DNA of 64,000 nucleotides from Bradyrhizobium campsiandrae (GCF_014529705.1 NZ_JAANIH010000013.1:94232-158231), one strand, 5' to 3'. Positions 29,421-39,112 are shown, counted from the stretch's first letter. A program made the numbers and translations. The notes: a model not told the origin generated them from the sequence alone.

Positions 29421-30557
29421 CTATCGCCGGGCGGAAACGCGTCCGCTCTCGACGTCGAACACTTCGCCTCCGGCGCCGATCTCGGCGAATGCGGCCGGAT
29501 CCGCGCCGGTCAGCCACACCTGCGCGCCGAGCTTGCGCAGCTCGTCGAACAGCGCGGCGCGCCTGTTGGGATCGAGATGGGCGACGACCTCGTCGAGCAG
29601 CAGCAGCGGCACGATGCCGGTCATCTCGGCGACCAGCGTCGCGTGCGCCAGAACGAGGCCGATCAAGAGCGCCTTCTGCTCGCCAGTCGAGGCATCGCGC
29701 GCCGGCATGCTCTTCGGTGCATAGACCACCTGCAGATCGGTGAGATGCGGCCCGTCGGTGGTGCGGCCGGCAATCGCATCGCGCGGGCGGTTGTCGCGCA
29801 GGATCTGGCGGTAGCGGTCTTCGACCGAGGTGGCGGTCTCCTCAAGCAGGGCGTTTTCCATCCAGCCGTCCAGCGCAATTTGGGCCGAGGGAAACGCAGA
29901 GGCTTGCGCGCGCGTGTTGAGCATGCCGGTGAGCCGCGCCGCGGTCTGGCCGCGCGTTGCGGCGACCGCGACCGCAAGCTCGGCGGTCTCGCGCTCGATC
30001 GCGTCGCACCAATGGTCGTCGTAATTGCGCGTCTCGAGCAGCCGGTTGCGCGAACGCAGCGAGCGTTCCAGCGCGTTGATGCGGCTGGAATGCTCGACGT
30101 CGATCGCGAGCACCAGGCGGTCGAAGAAGCGCCGCCGCTCCGACGCCGCGCCCATGAACAGCCCGTCCATCGCCGGCGTCAGCCACACCATGCGAATGTG
30201 GTCGCCGAAGGCGGCGGCGGAATTCACCGGCTCGCGGTCGATGCGGCAGCGCCGGCTCACCGCGCTATCGGCGCGCGGCGCATCGATGCCGGTGCCGAGC
30301 GTGGCGAGCCCCAGCGCGCCCTCGACTTGCGCCGAGACCGCCCAGGAGCCGTCGCCCTGGTTGTCGGCGACATCCTCCAGCGTGGCGCGCCGGAGGCCGC
30401 GTCCCGGCGACAGGAACGAGATCGCCTCGATGCAATTGGTCTTGCCCGCCCCGTTCGGCCCGACCAGCGCCACCATGTCAGCCGTCGTCTCGAGCCCCGC
30501 CGCCCGGTAATTGCGAAAATGCGTCAGCGTGAGGCGATGGATGCGGGAGGGGGTCAT
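29421..30557 (-). CDS. recF: DNA replication and repair protein RecF
   Basis: A 378-aa SMC-like ATPase that helps load RecA at gaps in DNA. The Walker A loop GPNGAGKTN is at residues 33-41; the LTHFRNYR start is typical, the ABC-type signature region lies around DASTGEQKALLIGLVLAHA, and Walker B is IVPLLLLDEVVAHLD. Full length. It lies in the conserved dnaA-dnaN-recF order on the minus strand, about 190 bases downstream of dnaN, with a palindromic repeat in between. Confidence 0.96.
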   Translation of the reverse strand: MTPSRIHRLTLTHFRNYRAAGLETTADMVALVGPNGAGKTNCIEAISFLSPGRGLRRATLEDVADNQGDGSWAVSAQVEGALGLATLGTGIDAPRADSAVSRRCRIDREPVNSAAAFGDHIRMVWLTPAMDGLFMGAASERRRFFDRLVLAIDVEHSSRINALERSLRSRNRLLETRNYDDHWCDAIERETAELAVAVAATRGQTAARLTGMLNTRAQASAFPSAQIALDGWMENALLEETATSVEDRYRQILRDNRPRDAIAGRTTDGPHLTDLQVVYAPKSMPARDASTGEQKALLIGLVLAHATLVAEMTGIVPLLLLDEVVAHLDPNRRAALFDELRKLGAQVWLTGADPAAFAEIGAGGEVFDVESGRVSARR

Positions 30558-30602
30558 GGGCTATTCGTTATGGGCGCGCGCTCTCGCATTGGAAGGGCAT
30601 GC

Positions 30603-30716
30603 CGTAGGGTGGGCAAAGGCGCGCTCTGCGCGCGCCGTGCCCACGTCTCGCCGCGATGGTGGGCACGCTTTCGCCTCCGCTCTTCGAGCGACGGCGCAAG
30701 CTTTGCCCACCCTACG
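30603..30716. repeat. Palindromic repeat family A, copy 2
   Basis: Begins CGTAGGGTGGGCAAAGGCGC and ends CTTTGCCCACCCTACG, the same ends as at 20507 and 40296, but the inner part is longer and different (114 bp). It fills most of the gap between recF and dnaN. Confidence 0.85.
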
Positions 30717-30745
30717 GCTCCGATGGATGGTCGAGAGAGCGCCCC

Positions 30746-31864
30746 TCACACCCGCATCGGCATCAGCACGTAGAGCGCGCTCTTGTCGTCCTTGTCCTGC
30801 ACCAAAGTGGGCGAGCCGGGGTCGGCGAGCTTGAGCACGGCGACATCGCCTTCGATCTGGGCGGCGATGTCGAGGAGGTAGCGGGAGTTGAAGCCGATAT
30901 CGAGCGCGTCGGAGGCGTATTCGACCTCGAGCTCTTCGGTGGCGCTGCCCGAATCCGGATTGGTCACCGACAGCACCAGCTTGCCCGGCGACAGCGACAG
31001 CTTCACCGCGCGCCCGCGCTCGCTGGAGATGGTGGAAACGCGATCGACCGCGTTCTCGAAGTCCTTCTTGTCGACGACGAGCTCCTTGTCGTTGCCTTGC
31101 GGAATGACGCGGCCGTAATCGGGGAAGGTGCCGTCGATCAGTTTCGAGGTCAGCACGACGTTGCCGATGGTGAAGCGGATCTTGGCCTGCGACAGCTCGA
31201 TCGTCATCTCGGCTTCGGTGTCCTCGATCAGGCGCTGCACCTCGCCGACGGTCTTGCGCGGCACGATCACGCCGGGCATGCCCTCGGCGCCCTTGGGCTG
31301 CACCAGGTCGAGCTGGGCGAGGCGGTGGCCGTCGGTGGCGACGCCGCGCAGGGTCGCGGCCGTCGCGGTGCCCGCGGCATGCAGATAGATGCCGTTGAGG
31401 TAATAGCGCGTCTCTTCGGTCGAGATCGCGAACTGGGTGCGGTCGATCAGCCGCTTGACGTCCTTGGCGGCGAGATTGAACGAATGCGAGAGGTCGCCGG
31501 CGGCAAGGTCCGGGAAATCGTTTTCCGGCAGGGTCTGGAGCGTGAAGCGGGAGCGGCCGGCGCGGATCGCCAGCACGGCGCGGTCGCCGTCGGCCTCCAG
31601 CACGATCTGCGAACCGTCGGGCAATTTGCGCACGATGTCGTAGAACATGTGCGCCGGCACGGTGGTGGAGCCGGCCGTGGCGGTTTCCGCCGCAAGCGTC
31701 TCCGTCACCTCGAGGTCGAGGTCGGTCGCCTTCAGCGACAATTTCGCGTTTTCGGCGCGGACCAGCACGTTGCCCAGGATCGGAATCGTGTTGCGGCGCT
31801 CGACCACGCGGTGGACATGGCCCAGCGATTTCAGGAGTTGCGCGCGTTCGACCGTAACCTTCAT
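30746..31864 (-). CDS. dnaN: DNA polymerase III beta subunit (sliding clamp)
   Basis: A 372-aa clamp that encircles DNA and tethers the replicative polymerase. The N-terminus MKVTVERAQLLKSLGHVHRV, the central FISTEE-like segment TQFAISTEETRYYLNGIY, and the C-terminal end YVLMPMRV (the usual LP-M-R/PMRL end) are typical. The start at 31864 is chosen over the longer frame to 31927 because it gives the normal clamp length and N-terminus. It is followed by recF and preceded by dnaA, with about 350 bases between dnaA and dnaN that hold a palindromic repeat. Confidence 0.97.
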   Translation of the reverse strand: MKVTVERAQLLKSLGHVHRVVERRNTIPILGNVLVRAENAKLSLKATDLDLEVTETLAAETATAGSTTVPAHMFYDIVRKLPDGSQIVLEADGDRAVLAIRAGRSRFTLQTLPENDFPDLAAGDLSHSFNLAAKDVKRLIDRTQFAISTEETRYYLNGIYLHAAGTATAATLRGVATDGHRLAQLDLVQPKGAEGMPGVIVPRKTVGEVQRLIEDTEAEMTIELSQAKIRFTIGNVVLTSKLIDGTFPDYGRVIPQGNDKELVVDKKDFENAVDRVSTISSERGRAVKLSLSPGKLVLSVTNPDSGSATEELEVEYASDALDIGFNSRYLLDIAAQIEGDVAVLKLADPGSPTLVQDKDDKSALYVLMPMRV

Positions 31865-32212
31865 TGCACTACTCGCCCGATCCCCAAAGATGGAAAAAGC
31901 CGGGCGAAGAACAGCGCGCCGCGGCACCGAAGACCCTGGGAAGGCCGGGTCATCGAGCCGATATGACCAAAGCCGTCAGGGTCGCGCAAGGTGGCGCGGA
32001 TGGCCGGGGGATTCAAGGGATCGGGGCTGGTTCCCCACGATTTCCCGCTTCGTCCCGAAGTTCGGAGCCCTCATCGAGGGCGTAGGCCTCTCCACGCGTC
32101 ATGGCCGGGCTTGTCCCGGCCATCCACGGCCTACCGCGGAGCGCAAAGAACGTGGATGCCCGGGACAAGCCCGGGCATGACGACCTCTGTTGAAGGTGAA
32201 GCAAATAGGCCT
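31865..32212. other. dnaA-dnaN intergenic region, 348 bp
   Basis: Gene-free. It holds the dnaN leader and any dnaN promoter, and repeat family B copy 2 at 32097-32182. No tRNA, terminator with a clear T-run, or small gene was identified. Confidence 0.5.
32097..32182. repeat. Palindromic repeat family B, copy 2
   Basis: Starts CGTCATGGCCGGGCTTGTCC and ends with GACAAGCCCGGGCATGACG; the inner CCATCCACG/CGTGGATG also pairs. The right half matches copy 3 at 36746-36831 almost exactly over GTGGATGCCCGGGACAAGCC. Confidence 0.85.
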
Positions 32213-33628
32213 TTATTCCTGAAGCTGGCGCTTCAGCGACTCCACTTCCTCGGACAGCGCGTTGTCCTTGGACACCAGGGCCTCGATCTTGCGCACGGCG
32301 TGCAGCACCGTGGTGTGGTCGCGGCCCCCGAATCTGCGGCCGATCTCGGGGAGCGAGCGCAGGGTCAGCGTCTTGGCGAGATACATCGCCACCTGGCGCG
32401 GCCGCACCACATTGGCGGTGCGGCGCGAGGACAACAAATCGGAGCGGCTGACATTGTACTGCCGCGCCACCACGCGCTGGATGTCCTCGATCTTGATCCG
32501 CTTCGGCTCCGAGGGGCGGATCAGATCGCGCACCTCGCGCTCGGCCATCTCCAGCGTCACCGGCTGGTTGTTCAGCTTGGAGTGAGCGAGCAGCCGATTG
32601 ATCGCGCCTTCGAGGTCGCGGCCGTTATGGGTGATGGTGCGCGCCAGATATTGCAGCACCTCCTCCGGCACGTCGAAAGTCGCATGATGGGTGCGGGCGG
32701 CCGCGACGCGCGACTTGAGGATGCCGTGGCGCAGCTCTTCGCCAAGCGAGCCCATCTCGACCACGAGACCTCCCGCCAGACGAGAACGCACGCGATCGTC
32801 CAGGCTTTCCAGGTCGGACGGCGGACGGTCCGCCGCGATCACCACCTGGCGGCCGGCATCGATCAGCGCGTTCAGCGTGTGACAGAACTCGGCCTGCGTC
32901 GACTTGCCCTGCAGGAACTGGAGATCGTCGATCACCAGCACGTCGATGCCGCGCAGCGCTTCCTTGAAGGCGAGCGCCGTCTGCGTCTTCAGCGCGGCGA
33001 CGAAGCCATACATGAATTTCTCGGCGGTGAGATACAGCACCTTGCGCTCGTTGCCGGAATTGCCGGCCCAGGTCACGGCCTGCAACAGATGCGTCTTGCC
33101 GAGGCCGACGCCGGCATGGATGTAGAGCGGGTTGAACATCACGGGGTCGCCGCGACGACCTTCGGCGACCTGACGCGCCGCGGCATGGGCCAGCGTGTTG
33201 GAGCGGCCGACGACGAAGCTTGCAAAGGTCAGGCGCGGATCGAGCGGCGAGCCGCCGAGCGCATCATGATTGGCGGACACCGGTGCGGTCGCGGTCGAGC
33301 GCAGCTCCGGCGCAGGCGCGCGGCGCGCCTCGACCGGCGCGGGCGCTTCCTTCGTCTGCACCACCGGGCGCACCGCGGAACGGACGGTGAGGTCGATGCG
33401 ATGCACCTCCGGCATCTCGGCCTGCCAGCACGACAGCACGCGCTCGGCATAATGGGCCTGGATCCAGCTCTTCAGGAAGCGCGTCGGCACCGACAGTCGC
33501 ACGCTTTCATCCTGCACGCCTTCGAGATCCATGCGTGCAAACCAGCTCGTATAGACGTCTTCGCCAACGTTCGAGCGCAGCCGATTCTTCACGCGTGACC
33601 AGCGATCCTGTTCCGAGTTCGTCATCAT
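32213..33628 (-). CDS. dnaA: Chromosomal replication initiator DnaA
   Basis: A 471-aa AAA+ initiator that binds oriC and melts it. Domain I covers about residues 1-85, a variable linker with Ala/Pro stretches follows (residues 90-125), Walker A is [10 protein letters not shown] at 171-180, and Walker B is [10 protein letters not shown] near 230-239. The C-terminal DNA-binding signature is [16 protein letters not shown]. The first two Met codons are adjacent, so the start may be 33628 or 33625. Upstream lies a 1.15 kb gene-free stretch and then rpsT, a common alphaproteobacterial order. Confidence 0.97.
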   Translation of the reverse strand: MMTNSEQDRWSRVKNRLRSNVGEDVYTSWFARMDLEGVQDESVRLSVPTRFLKSWIQAHYAERVLSCWQAEMPEVHRIDLTVRSAVRPVVQTKEAPAPVEARRAPAPELRSTATAPVSANHDALGGSPLDPRLTFASFVVGRSNTLAHAAARQVAEGRRGDPVMFNPLYIHAGVGLGKTHLLQAVTWAGNSGNERKVLYLTAEKFMYGFVAALKTQTALAFKEALRGIDVLVIDDLQFLQGKSTQAEFCHTLNALIDAGRQVVIAADRPPSDLESLDDRVRSRLAGGLVVEMGSLGEELRHGILKSRVAAARTHHATFDVPEEVLQYLARTITHNGRDLEGAINRLLAHSKLNNQPVTLEMAEREVRDLIRPSEPKRIKIEDIQRVVARQYNVSRSDLLSSRRTANVVRPRQVAMYLAKTLTLRSLPEIGRRFGGRDHTTVLHAVRKIEALVSKDNALSEEVESLKRQLQE

Positions 33629-34779
33629 TTGAAAACTTTTCTTGAGAGATAAGGTTGCGTGGCGGGCGCCATGCGGAGCTCCTCCGGGAGCTCGGCGATG
33701 ACGCGACCTCGAGCGAGTCCATCTTCGGGCATAGCTCGACCGCCCGGCGCGAACGCCGCGGGTCAGATCAGCGATGTCTGGGATGGAGAGTTCGCGAGGT
33801 CAGCGCGTACTCGACGCGCCCTCACACGGAGGATGGTCGCAGGACGGATTGGAAACGGCATCGTTGGACAATGAAGCTAAAGTCAATACCGCGTTGAATC
33901 CGTAGGACATGATACCTCCCCGTCCTGCCGTGATCGCTCACGGCAAGGTCCTGCGTGTCTAAACGACAACCACTCCTGGAATGCTCCAATTGCGGATGCC
34001 TGCCCGTGTTCGTGTCGTCCGCTCGGCTTCGCCATCGCGCCTGTCGGGGAGCTCGGCCTGCCTCTCACTTGCGCCTGGCGCGAACGGGATCGTGAAGATC
34101 CCGCTTGGAGACATCAAGACAAAGAGCTACCGTTCCCACATTGCTGTGGGTTTTGAACCGACAATCGCTTTTTGAAGCGTCGCCTACGTGCACACCGCCG
34201 CCGATTTGCACGCTCGCCTCGTTTCTTAAACCGCGCTGGTCTCAAGATCGTGGGCGCCGCGAACGACTTAAGGAATACACTAAGCGGAAAGACTCGCAAC
34301 GAAATTGATTCACACTTGAGGCATCAAAAAACTTGACCAGCGTTAACGCCGCGCGCGAGTTGTTCACAGCCTTGAGACCAAGTTTTTGGATTCGTGCACA
34401 GATTCGAAGATCACGCACGTCATGTGACAATGGCTCCCCCATCGCCAAAAAATTTTTACAAAAGCGTCACGCGTCCGACGCGTGCGCGAATTTTCCAAAT
34501 GCTTGTCGCTGCTATGTCGATAAGTGATTAGCGAGTCTTCGTTTTTTGAGTCTCGTTTCGAAGGGTAACCCCATCGCGCAACCTGTTCCGTGGAAACTAC
34601 GGTGTGCAGAACTGTTGCGCGCGAGAATTCAACTTACGCCCATGCCGCAGGGGTTTTTCGCAGCGCGAAAGTTTCCGCTGTTGCAAAAACCACGGCAGGT
34701 AAAATTACGGGCGCGGCATAGCGGAGACGACGAGATTCTTCCAACGGAAGATAAGACCGCAAGCGTGAATTGTGACAGA
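33629..34779. other. Long gene-free region upstream of dnaA, candidate dnaA control region or origin
   Basis: About 1.15 kb without a convincing gene, clearly richer in A+T than its surroundings from about 34100. It contains AT tracts (CCAAAAAATTTTTACAAAAG near 34445 and CGTTTTTTGAG near 34540). DnaA-box-like sites are imperfect: TGTCGATAA at 34515-34523 (one base from TGTGGATAA), TGATTCACA near 34307 (one base from the Caulobacter G-box TGATCCACA) and TTGTTCACA near 34360. An inverted pair CCCACA-TTGC-TGTGGG lies near 34136-34151. No perfect TTATCCACA was found, so an origin is a possibility, not a call. Confidence 0.45.
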
Positions 34780-34809
34780 CAACAAAAAGCCCGGCGTGAA
34801 AGCCGGGCT
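34780..34809 (-). terminator. Rho-independent terminator after rpsT
   Basis: On the minus strand AGCCCGGC, a 6-base loop, and GCCGGGCT form a perfect 8-bp stem followed by TTTTTGTT. It lies about 120 bases downstream of the rpsT stop and separates rpsT transcription from the dnaA upstream region. Confidence 0.85.
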
Positions 34810-34927
34810 GATTGAGAGCGCGAGGTGCGATTTGCTTCAACCGATCGGATGACGAGATCTGGTCGCGGCGCGAACTTTACTTCGTAAGCTTGCGTCGCGA
34901 GTTCACGCGACGCGCTTACAGATGCGC

Positions 34928-35194
34928 TTACTTGGCGAGCTTGGCGATCTGCGCGGTAAGGCGCGAGACTTTGCGGCTGGCGTTGTTCTTGTGAATGATG
35001 TTGCGCTGGGCGGCACGCATCAGCGCGGGCTCGGCACTGGCCAGCGCCTTGACGGCGGCGGCGCGGTCGCCGCTCTTGATCGCTTCTTCGACGGTACGCA
35101 CGGCACCACGCATTTGGGTGCGGCGCGACTTGTTGACGGCGGTGCGGCGGGCGATCTTGCGCGTCGCTTTCTTGGCGGAAGTGGTATTGGCCAT
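34928..35194 (-). CDS. rpsT: 30S ribosomal protein S20
   Basis: An 88-aa, Lys/Arg/Ala-rich protein with the S20 start [17 protein letters not shown] and the conserved [18 protein letters not shown] end. It binds 16S rRNA early in 30S assembly. Full length. A sigma70-type promoter is visible about 210 bases upstream and a terminator lies downstream, so it is probably a single-gene transcript with a long leader. It sits directly upstream of the dnaA region, as in other Rhizobiales. Confidence 0.97.
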   Translation of the reverse strand: MANTTSAKKATRKIARRTAVNKSRRTQMRGAVRTVEEAIKSGDRAAAVKALASAEPALMRAAQRNIIHKNNASRKVSRLTAQIAKLAK

Positions 35195-35583
35195 GGTCTC
35201 AATGTCCTTTGCGGAACCGGTCGCGTCTTGGTCGGGGTAGCGCCGGCTGCTTGACCGCGGAATCGACGCTCGGATTTAGGGTGTTCGATTGCTGAGGCTG
35301 TCCCCGGAACATGAGCGATGGGCCTTACGGCCATCTCTGAGGCTCCAAGGAGCCTGCAACTGCTCAAAGAACAGCGGCGGCAGGATTGCGCCCACCGCCA
35401 GTTGGCGCCCTTATAGAGGGGGTCTTTGGCACCGTCAACGCTTTCCAGGCCTGGAAAACCGGCCCCAATCGCGTCAAGGGGCGGCCGTAACGCCCTGATG
35501 AGGTTGAATTTCTGCCGTCTCTTGGCTATTGGCTGGCGGCGTTTATGAGGGTCGTCCGATCGGGTGACCAAGATGGGTGGGGC
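35195..35583. other. rpsT leader and upstream region, 389 bp
   Basis: Gene-free region between divergent rpsT and the 105-aa membrane protein gene. It holds the rpsT promoter (35410-35438) and a roughly 208-base rpsT leader. Nothing else was recognised. The S20 leader could host feedback control, but no specific structure was identified. Confidence 0.5.
35410..35438 (-). promoter_or_regulatory. Sigma70-type promoter of rpsT
   Basis: On the minus strand, TTGACG (35438-35433) and TATAAG (35415-35410) are separated by exactly 17 bases, close to the consensus in both boxes. Transcription would start near 35403, giving an rpsT leader of about 208 bases. Confidence 0.75.
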
Positions 35584-35901
35584 ATGATCCGCGGCTTTTT
35601 CCGACTGATTGGCTTGCTGCTGCTGGCCGGCGGGTTCTTCTTCATGGTCTATGACGGCGCCCGCTGGGTGGCCGACCAGACCCTGCGCTTCACCCGGTTC
35701 GGCCAGTTCTGGAACGACATCAACCAGGCCAGCCAGTCGGCCTTCCGGACCTGGGTCGAGGCCAAGGCGCCCTGGCTCTGGACCTCGGTGATCCGCCTGG
35801 TGCTGGACCAGCCGGTTTTCGCCGTGCTCGGCCTGCTCGGCATCCTCTTGATGATCCTGTTCCGACCACGCAAGCCGCTGATCGGCTATTCCCGGGATTG
35901 A
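35584..35901 (+). CDS. Small inner-membrane protein
   Basis: A 105-aa protein with a hydrophobic segment at about residues 4-22 ([20 protein letters not shown]) and another near 80-98 ([16 protein letters not shown]), joined by an amphipathic Trp-rich stretch. It ends [12 protein letters not shown], which places the positively charged tail in the cytoplasm. The ATG at 35584 follows GGTGGGG and is preferred over an upstream start at 35545. No known family was recognised. It is followed by msrA on the same strand after 169 bases. Confidence 0.65.
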   Translation: MIRGFFRLIGLLLLAGGFFFMVYDGARWVADQTLRFTRFGQFWNDINQASQSAFRTWVEAKAPWLWTSVIRLVLDQPVFAVLGLLGILLMILFRPRKPLIGYSRD

Positions 35902-36070
35902 CCTTCAATTCCCGCCGGGATTGATCTTCAATTCCCGCCGCGACGGACTGCGCGGGCCGCGTAACAACGCTGCCGCTTGCCGCGTAAAGACCTATATTCC
36001 CACTCGATCGCGAGCCCGCCGCCTGAGCACCTGGTTCAGGCGCGCGAGCTCGTTTCTCGGAGATCCGATC

Positions 36071-36727
36071 ATGCTGTTCATGCGCAAGTCCACCGCATTG
36101 CCTGATGCAGCCAACGCGCTGCCCGGCCGTGCGCAAGCCATTCCCACCGCGAGCATCCATTTCGTCAACGGCAGCAAGCTGCAGCCGCCTTACCCCGACG
36201 GCCTCGAGCAGGCCGTGTTCGGGCTCGGCTGCTTCTGGGGCGCCGAGCGGAAATTCTGGGAGCTGGGCGAGGGCATCTACACGACTGCCGTCGGCTACGC
36301 CGGCGGCCACACGCCGAACCCGACCTATGAAGAGACCTGCTCGGGCCGCACCGGCCACACCGAAGTGGTGCTGGTCGTGTTCGATCCGAAGAAGATGTCC
36401 TACGCGAAGCTGCTGAAGACGTTCTGGGAGAACCACAACCCGACGCAAGGCATGCGCCAGGGCAACGATGTCGGCACGCAATACAGAAGCGCGATCTACA
36501 CCTATTCCGACGCGCAGAAGAAGGCCGCCGACGAGTCCAAGAAGCTCTATCAGCAGGCGCTCAAGGCGAGGGGGCTCGGTGCCATCACCACCGAGATCGC
36601 GCCTGCGGGTCCGTTCTATTTCGCCGAGGACTATCACCAGCAATATCTGGCGAAGAATCCCGCCGGCTATTGCGGCCTGGGCGGCACCGGCGTGTCGTGC
36701 CCCATCGGCGTCGGTGTGGGTGAGTAA
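36071..36727 (+). CDS. msrA: Peptide-methionine (S)-S-oxide reductase
   Basis: A 218-aa enzyme that reduces methionine-S-sulfoxide in oxidised proteins. The catalytic Cys54 sits in GLGCFWGAE, and the family segments [27 protein letters not shown] and [12 protein letters not shown] follow. A C-terminal GLGGTGVSC cysteine can act as the recycling Cys. The start at 36071 has GGAG about 8 bases before it; the longer open frame from 35921 is unsupported. It stands without msrB. Confidence 0.95.
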   Translation: MLFMRKSTALPDAANALPGRAQAIPTASIHFVNGSKLQPPYPDGLEQAVFGLGCFWGAERKFWELGEGIYTTAVGYAGGHTPNPTYEETCSGRTGHTEVVLVVFDPKKMSYAKLLKTFWENHNPTQGMRQGNDVGTQYRSAIYTYSDAQKKAADESKKLYQQALKARGLGAITTEIAPAGPFYFAEDYHQQYLAKNPAGYCGLGGTGVSCPIGVGVGE

Positions 36728-36745
36728 GGTGTAACGACGGACTCT

Positions 36746-36831
36746 CGTCATGGCCGGGCTTGTCCCGGGCATCCACGTCTTTGCTTAGCCCGCTAAGAAC
36801 GTGGATGCCCGGGACAAGCCCGGGCATGACG
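36746..36831. repeat. Palindromic repeat family B, copy 3
   Basis: Starts CGTCATGGCCGGGCTTGTCC and ends GACAAGCCCGGGCATGACG, with ATCCACG/CGTGGAT inner stems. It lies just downstream of the msrA stop and could fold as a hairpin at the transcript end. Confidence 0.85.
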
Positions 36832-36949
36832 GTGCGGGTGGGTACGGAAACCAGTCACTTCATGCCGCGCTGGTCCCACCATCCCCTCAACCCTTTATTA
36901 ACCATAACGGGTGCATCACTGGAGCAATCTCGGTTGTAGGGATGGTCCG

Positions 36950-37690
36950 GTGCGGGTTCTGCGCGCGTTTCGATGGTCGATCATGGCAGCGTCCGCCGCG
37001 CTGACCCTAGGCGGCTGCATGCAGACCGCCGGCCCCGTCGCTTACGTGCAGCCGCGCCCCGATCTCGACGCCATGGCCTATGGCCAGCCCTATGTCGCGC
37101 CGCAGCCGGCCGTCGTTGCCAACAATGGCGGCGGTGCCATTGCCGCGCTCAGCAATTCATTCGCCTCGGGTCCCGCGCCCGTGCCGGTCGCCTATGGCGG
37201 ACCGGTGGTGGCAGCGCCGGCCCGCTACGACGCCTCCTATCATCTCGATGCCGGCGACAAGCTGCGCGTCGTGGTCTATGGCCAGGAAGGTCTCACCAAC
37301 AGCTACGCCATCGATGCCGGCGGCTCCATCACCATGCCGCTGATCGGTGCGGTGCCGGCGCGCGGCCGCACCACGGCGGGGCTCGCCGGTGAGATCGCCG
37401 GGCGTTTGCGCAACGGCTTCATTCGCGAGCCTTCTGTCGCGGTGGAGATCGAGTCCTATCGGCCATTCTTCATCCTCGGCGAGGTCGCCGCGCCCGGCCA
37501 ATATCCCTACGTGCCCAACATGACGGTCGAAAGTGCGGTCGCCATCGCCGGCGGCTTCTCGCCGCGCGCCAAGCGCGACATGGTCACCGTCACGCATACC
37601 GAAAATGGCGGCGCCATGCGCGCCGTGGTGCCGCTCGGCACGCCCGTCAGCCCCGGCGACACCGTGTTCGTCGGCGAGCGCTGGTTTTAG
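36950..37690 (+). CDS. Polysaccharide-export outer-membrane lipoprotein (Wza/KpsD type)
   Basis: A 246-aa protein with a lipobox (SAALTLGGCMQ), a Pro/Ala-rich linker, then a polysaccharide-export domain starting YHLDAGDKLRVVVYGQEGL and an SLBB-like segment FFILGEVAAPGQYPYVPNM. Such proteins form the outer-membrane exit channel for exo- or capsular polysaccharide. The GTG at 36950 has AGGGA about 8 bases upstream. It is shorter than full Wza (about 380 aa) and no other polysaccharide gene lies next to it, so it is an orphan member. Confidence 0.85.
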   Translation: MRVLRAFRWSIMAASAALTLGGCMQTAGPVAYVQPRPDLDAMAYGQPYVAPQPAVVANNGGGAIAALSNSFASGPAPVPVAYGGPVVAAPARYDASYHLDAGDKLRVVVYGQEGLTNSYAIDAGGSITMPLIGAVPARGRTTAGLAGEIAGRLRNGFIREPSVAVEIESYRPFFILGEVAAPGQYPYVPNMTVESAVAIAGGFSPRAKRDMVTVTHTENGGAMRAVVPLGTPVSPGDTVFVGERWF

Positions 37691-37708
37691 CGCTCTGCCC
37701 CGCGTCCT

Positions 37709-38191
37709 TCATCGCCTGAAGTCCAGCCGCCCGTTTGGAAAGCATCCGTCGATCCTGAAGGCATCGACCACGAGTCCGACCCATGGCCGCATGATCACTG
37801 GATTGGTCAGGTTGATGTATTTCCCGATCAGCCCATTTTCGCTCTCGCGCACGGCATCGATCAGTCCATGCCGACGGCCGCCATCCCAATCGAACCGCAG
37901 ATAGATCCGCCCACCACTGGCGCGCAGCTCCGCGCGGCCCTGTTTCCATGTCTCCGGCGTATCGCCAGCGATGGTCGGATCGGCACCGCCGTTCCAGCGG
38001 CACGCCCAGCTGCCTTCGAGCGGGTCGGCGATTGCAGGAATGGGTGCCCAAGGCGCCGCATTGCCGTCGGCAGCATCGCCGGCCAGCGAAGCCGATATGG
38101 CATAGTGCATCACCTCGGCATCGCCGGGGGCCGGCACGTCCATGGTGCCGAACGGATTGCGGATGACGATGTTGGTGTTGGCCTGCTGCAT
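37709..38191 (-). CDS. Uncharacterised protein, 160 aa
   Basis: A soluble 160-aa protein without a signal peptide or known motif. It is rich in Trp and Gly around ADPLEGSWACRWNGGADPT and RIYLRFDWDGGRRHGLIDA, suggesting a small beta-rich fold. The frame is open through its length, codon usage matches the neighbours, and an ATG with a GGAGAG site at 38191 supports it. It converges with the polysaccharide-export gene. Function unknown. Confidence 0.65.
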   Translation of the reverse strand: MQQANTNIVIRNPFGTMDVPAPGDAEVMHYAISASLAGDAADGNAAPWAPIPAIADPLEGSWACRWNGGADPTIAGDTPETWKQGRAELRASGGRIYLRFDWDGGRRHGLIDAVRESENGLIGKYINLTNPVIMRPWVGLVVDAFRIDGCFPNGRLDFRR

Positions 38192-38274
38192 GACGCTCTC
38201 CCGGCGTGAACTGGCTTGATCAGCCAGCTCTATCGCCGCGCGTCATGATGCAGCCACCCGATTCCTGCTCCGCG

Positions 38275-38949
38275 CTACTTCGTCAGATGCTTCGCGAAGA
38301 ACGCCATGCTGCGCGGCCAGGCGATGTCGGAACTGGCCTTGTCGTAGCTCGGCCGCTCGTCGCAATGGAAGCCGTGCTGGGCGCCGGGATAGACGAACAC
38401 CTCGACATCAGGCCGCTTCGCCTTGATCGTCTCGACGTCGGTGAGAGGAATCCCGGCATCCTTCTCGCCGAAATGCAGTTGCGTCGGCACCTTCGGCTTC
38501 TCGTCCGCAAAGCGCACGACGGCGCCGCCGTAATAGCCGATCGCGGCCTTGAGGCCGCTGAGCCGCGTCGCCGCGACATAGGCAACGCTGCCACCCAGGC
38601 AGAAGCCGATGATGCCGACCGGGCCGACGCTCTTCACCGCATCGATCGCGGCCTGCGTGTCGCGCAGCATCGCCTCCCAATCGGGGCTGGCGACGAATTT
38701 GCGCGCGACGGCGATCTCGTCCGGCGTATAGCCGGACTGGAAGTTGGGCTCGCTGCGGTCGAAGATTGACGGCGCGATCGCGACATAGCCTTCGCCGGCG
38801 AGGCGGTCGCAGACCGAGCGGATGTGATGATTGACGCCGAAGATTTCCTGGATCACCACCACCGCGCCCTTCGGGTGGCTTGCGGGATCAGCGCGATAGG
38901 CGCCGAGCTGAAAATTGTCCGAGGCTGTCAGTTTGATGTCTTGTCCCAC
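38275..38949 (-). CDS. Dienelactone hydrolase family protein
   Basis: A 224-aa alpha/beta hydrolase with a Cys nucleophile: Cys117 in IIGFCLGGS, Asp164 in FGEKDAGIP and His192 in AQHGFH, the dienelactone hydrolase triad. VVVIQEIFGVNHHIRSVCDR near the N-terminus is also diagnostic. Classical members open the lactone ring in chlorocatechol degradation, but many have other ester substrates. The GTG at 38949 is preferred because it starts the conserved protein and has an AAGGA-like site; the longer frame runs into a repeat-bearing intergenic region. Confidence 0.9.
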   Translation of the reverse strand: MGQDIKLTASDNFQLGAYRADPASHPKGAVVVIQEIFGVNHHIRSVCDRLAGEGYVAIAPSIFDRSEPNFQSGYTPDEIAVARKFVASPDWEAMLRDTQAAIDAVKSVGPVGIIGFCLGGSVAYVAATRLSGLKAAIGYYGGAVVRFADEKPKVPTQLHFGEKDAGIPLTDVETIKAKRPDVEVFVYPGAQHGFHCDERPSYDKASSDIAWPRSMAFFAKHLTK

Positions 38950-39001
38950 GGGATGATCCTTGTTGTTGGTCGTTGCTTCGCAGCCGTCTCGCCCGTCACC
39001 T

Positions 39002-39085
39002 GTAGCCCGGATGGAGCGCAGCGCAATCCGGGACGGTGTCACCGCGGAGAGCCCCCCGGATTTCGCTCCGCTCCATCCGGGCTAC
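39002..39085. repeat. Intergenic palindrome (GTAGCCCGGATGGAGCG type)
   Basis: GTAGCCCGGATGGAGCG at the left pairs with CGCTCCATCCGGGCTAC at the right, and inner AATCCGGG pairs with CCCGGATT. One copy in the window, between dienelactone hydrolase and the 113-aa exported protein gene. The pattern is widespread in Bradyrhizobium intergenic DNA (recalled). Confidence 0.75.
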
Positions 39086-39112
39086 GATCTCAGTTGCTTC
39101 AGGAGGCCATCC

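Noticed and set aside
34114..34308. Small open frames in the dnaA upstream region
   Set aside because: Both strands have 60-70-codon frames, but none has a ribosome site or a sensible composition.
33629..34779. Firm oriC call upstream of dnaA
   Set aside because: No perfect DnaA box was found and GC-skew could not be computed; kept only as a candidate region.
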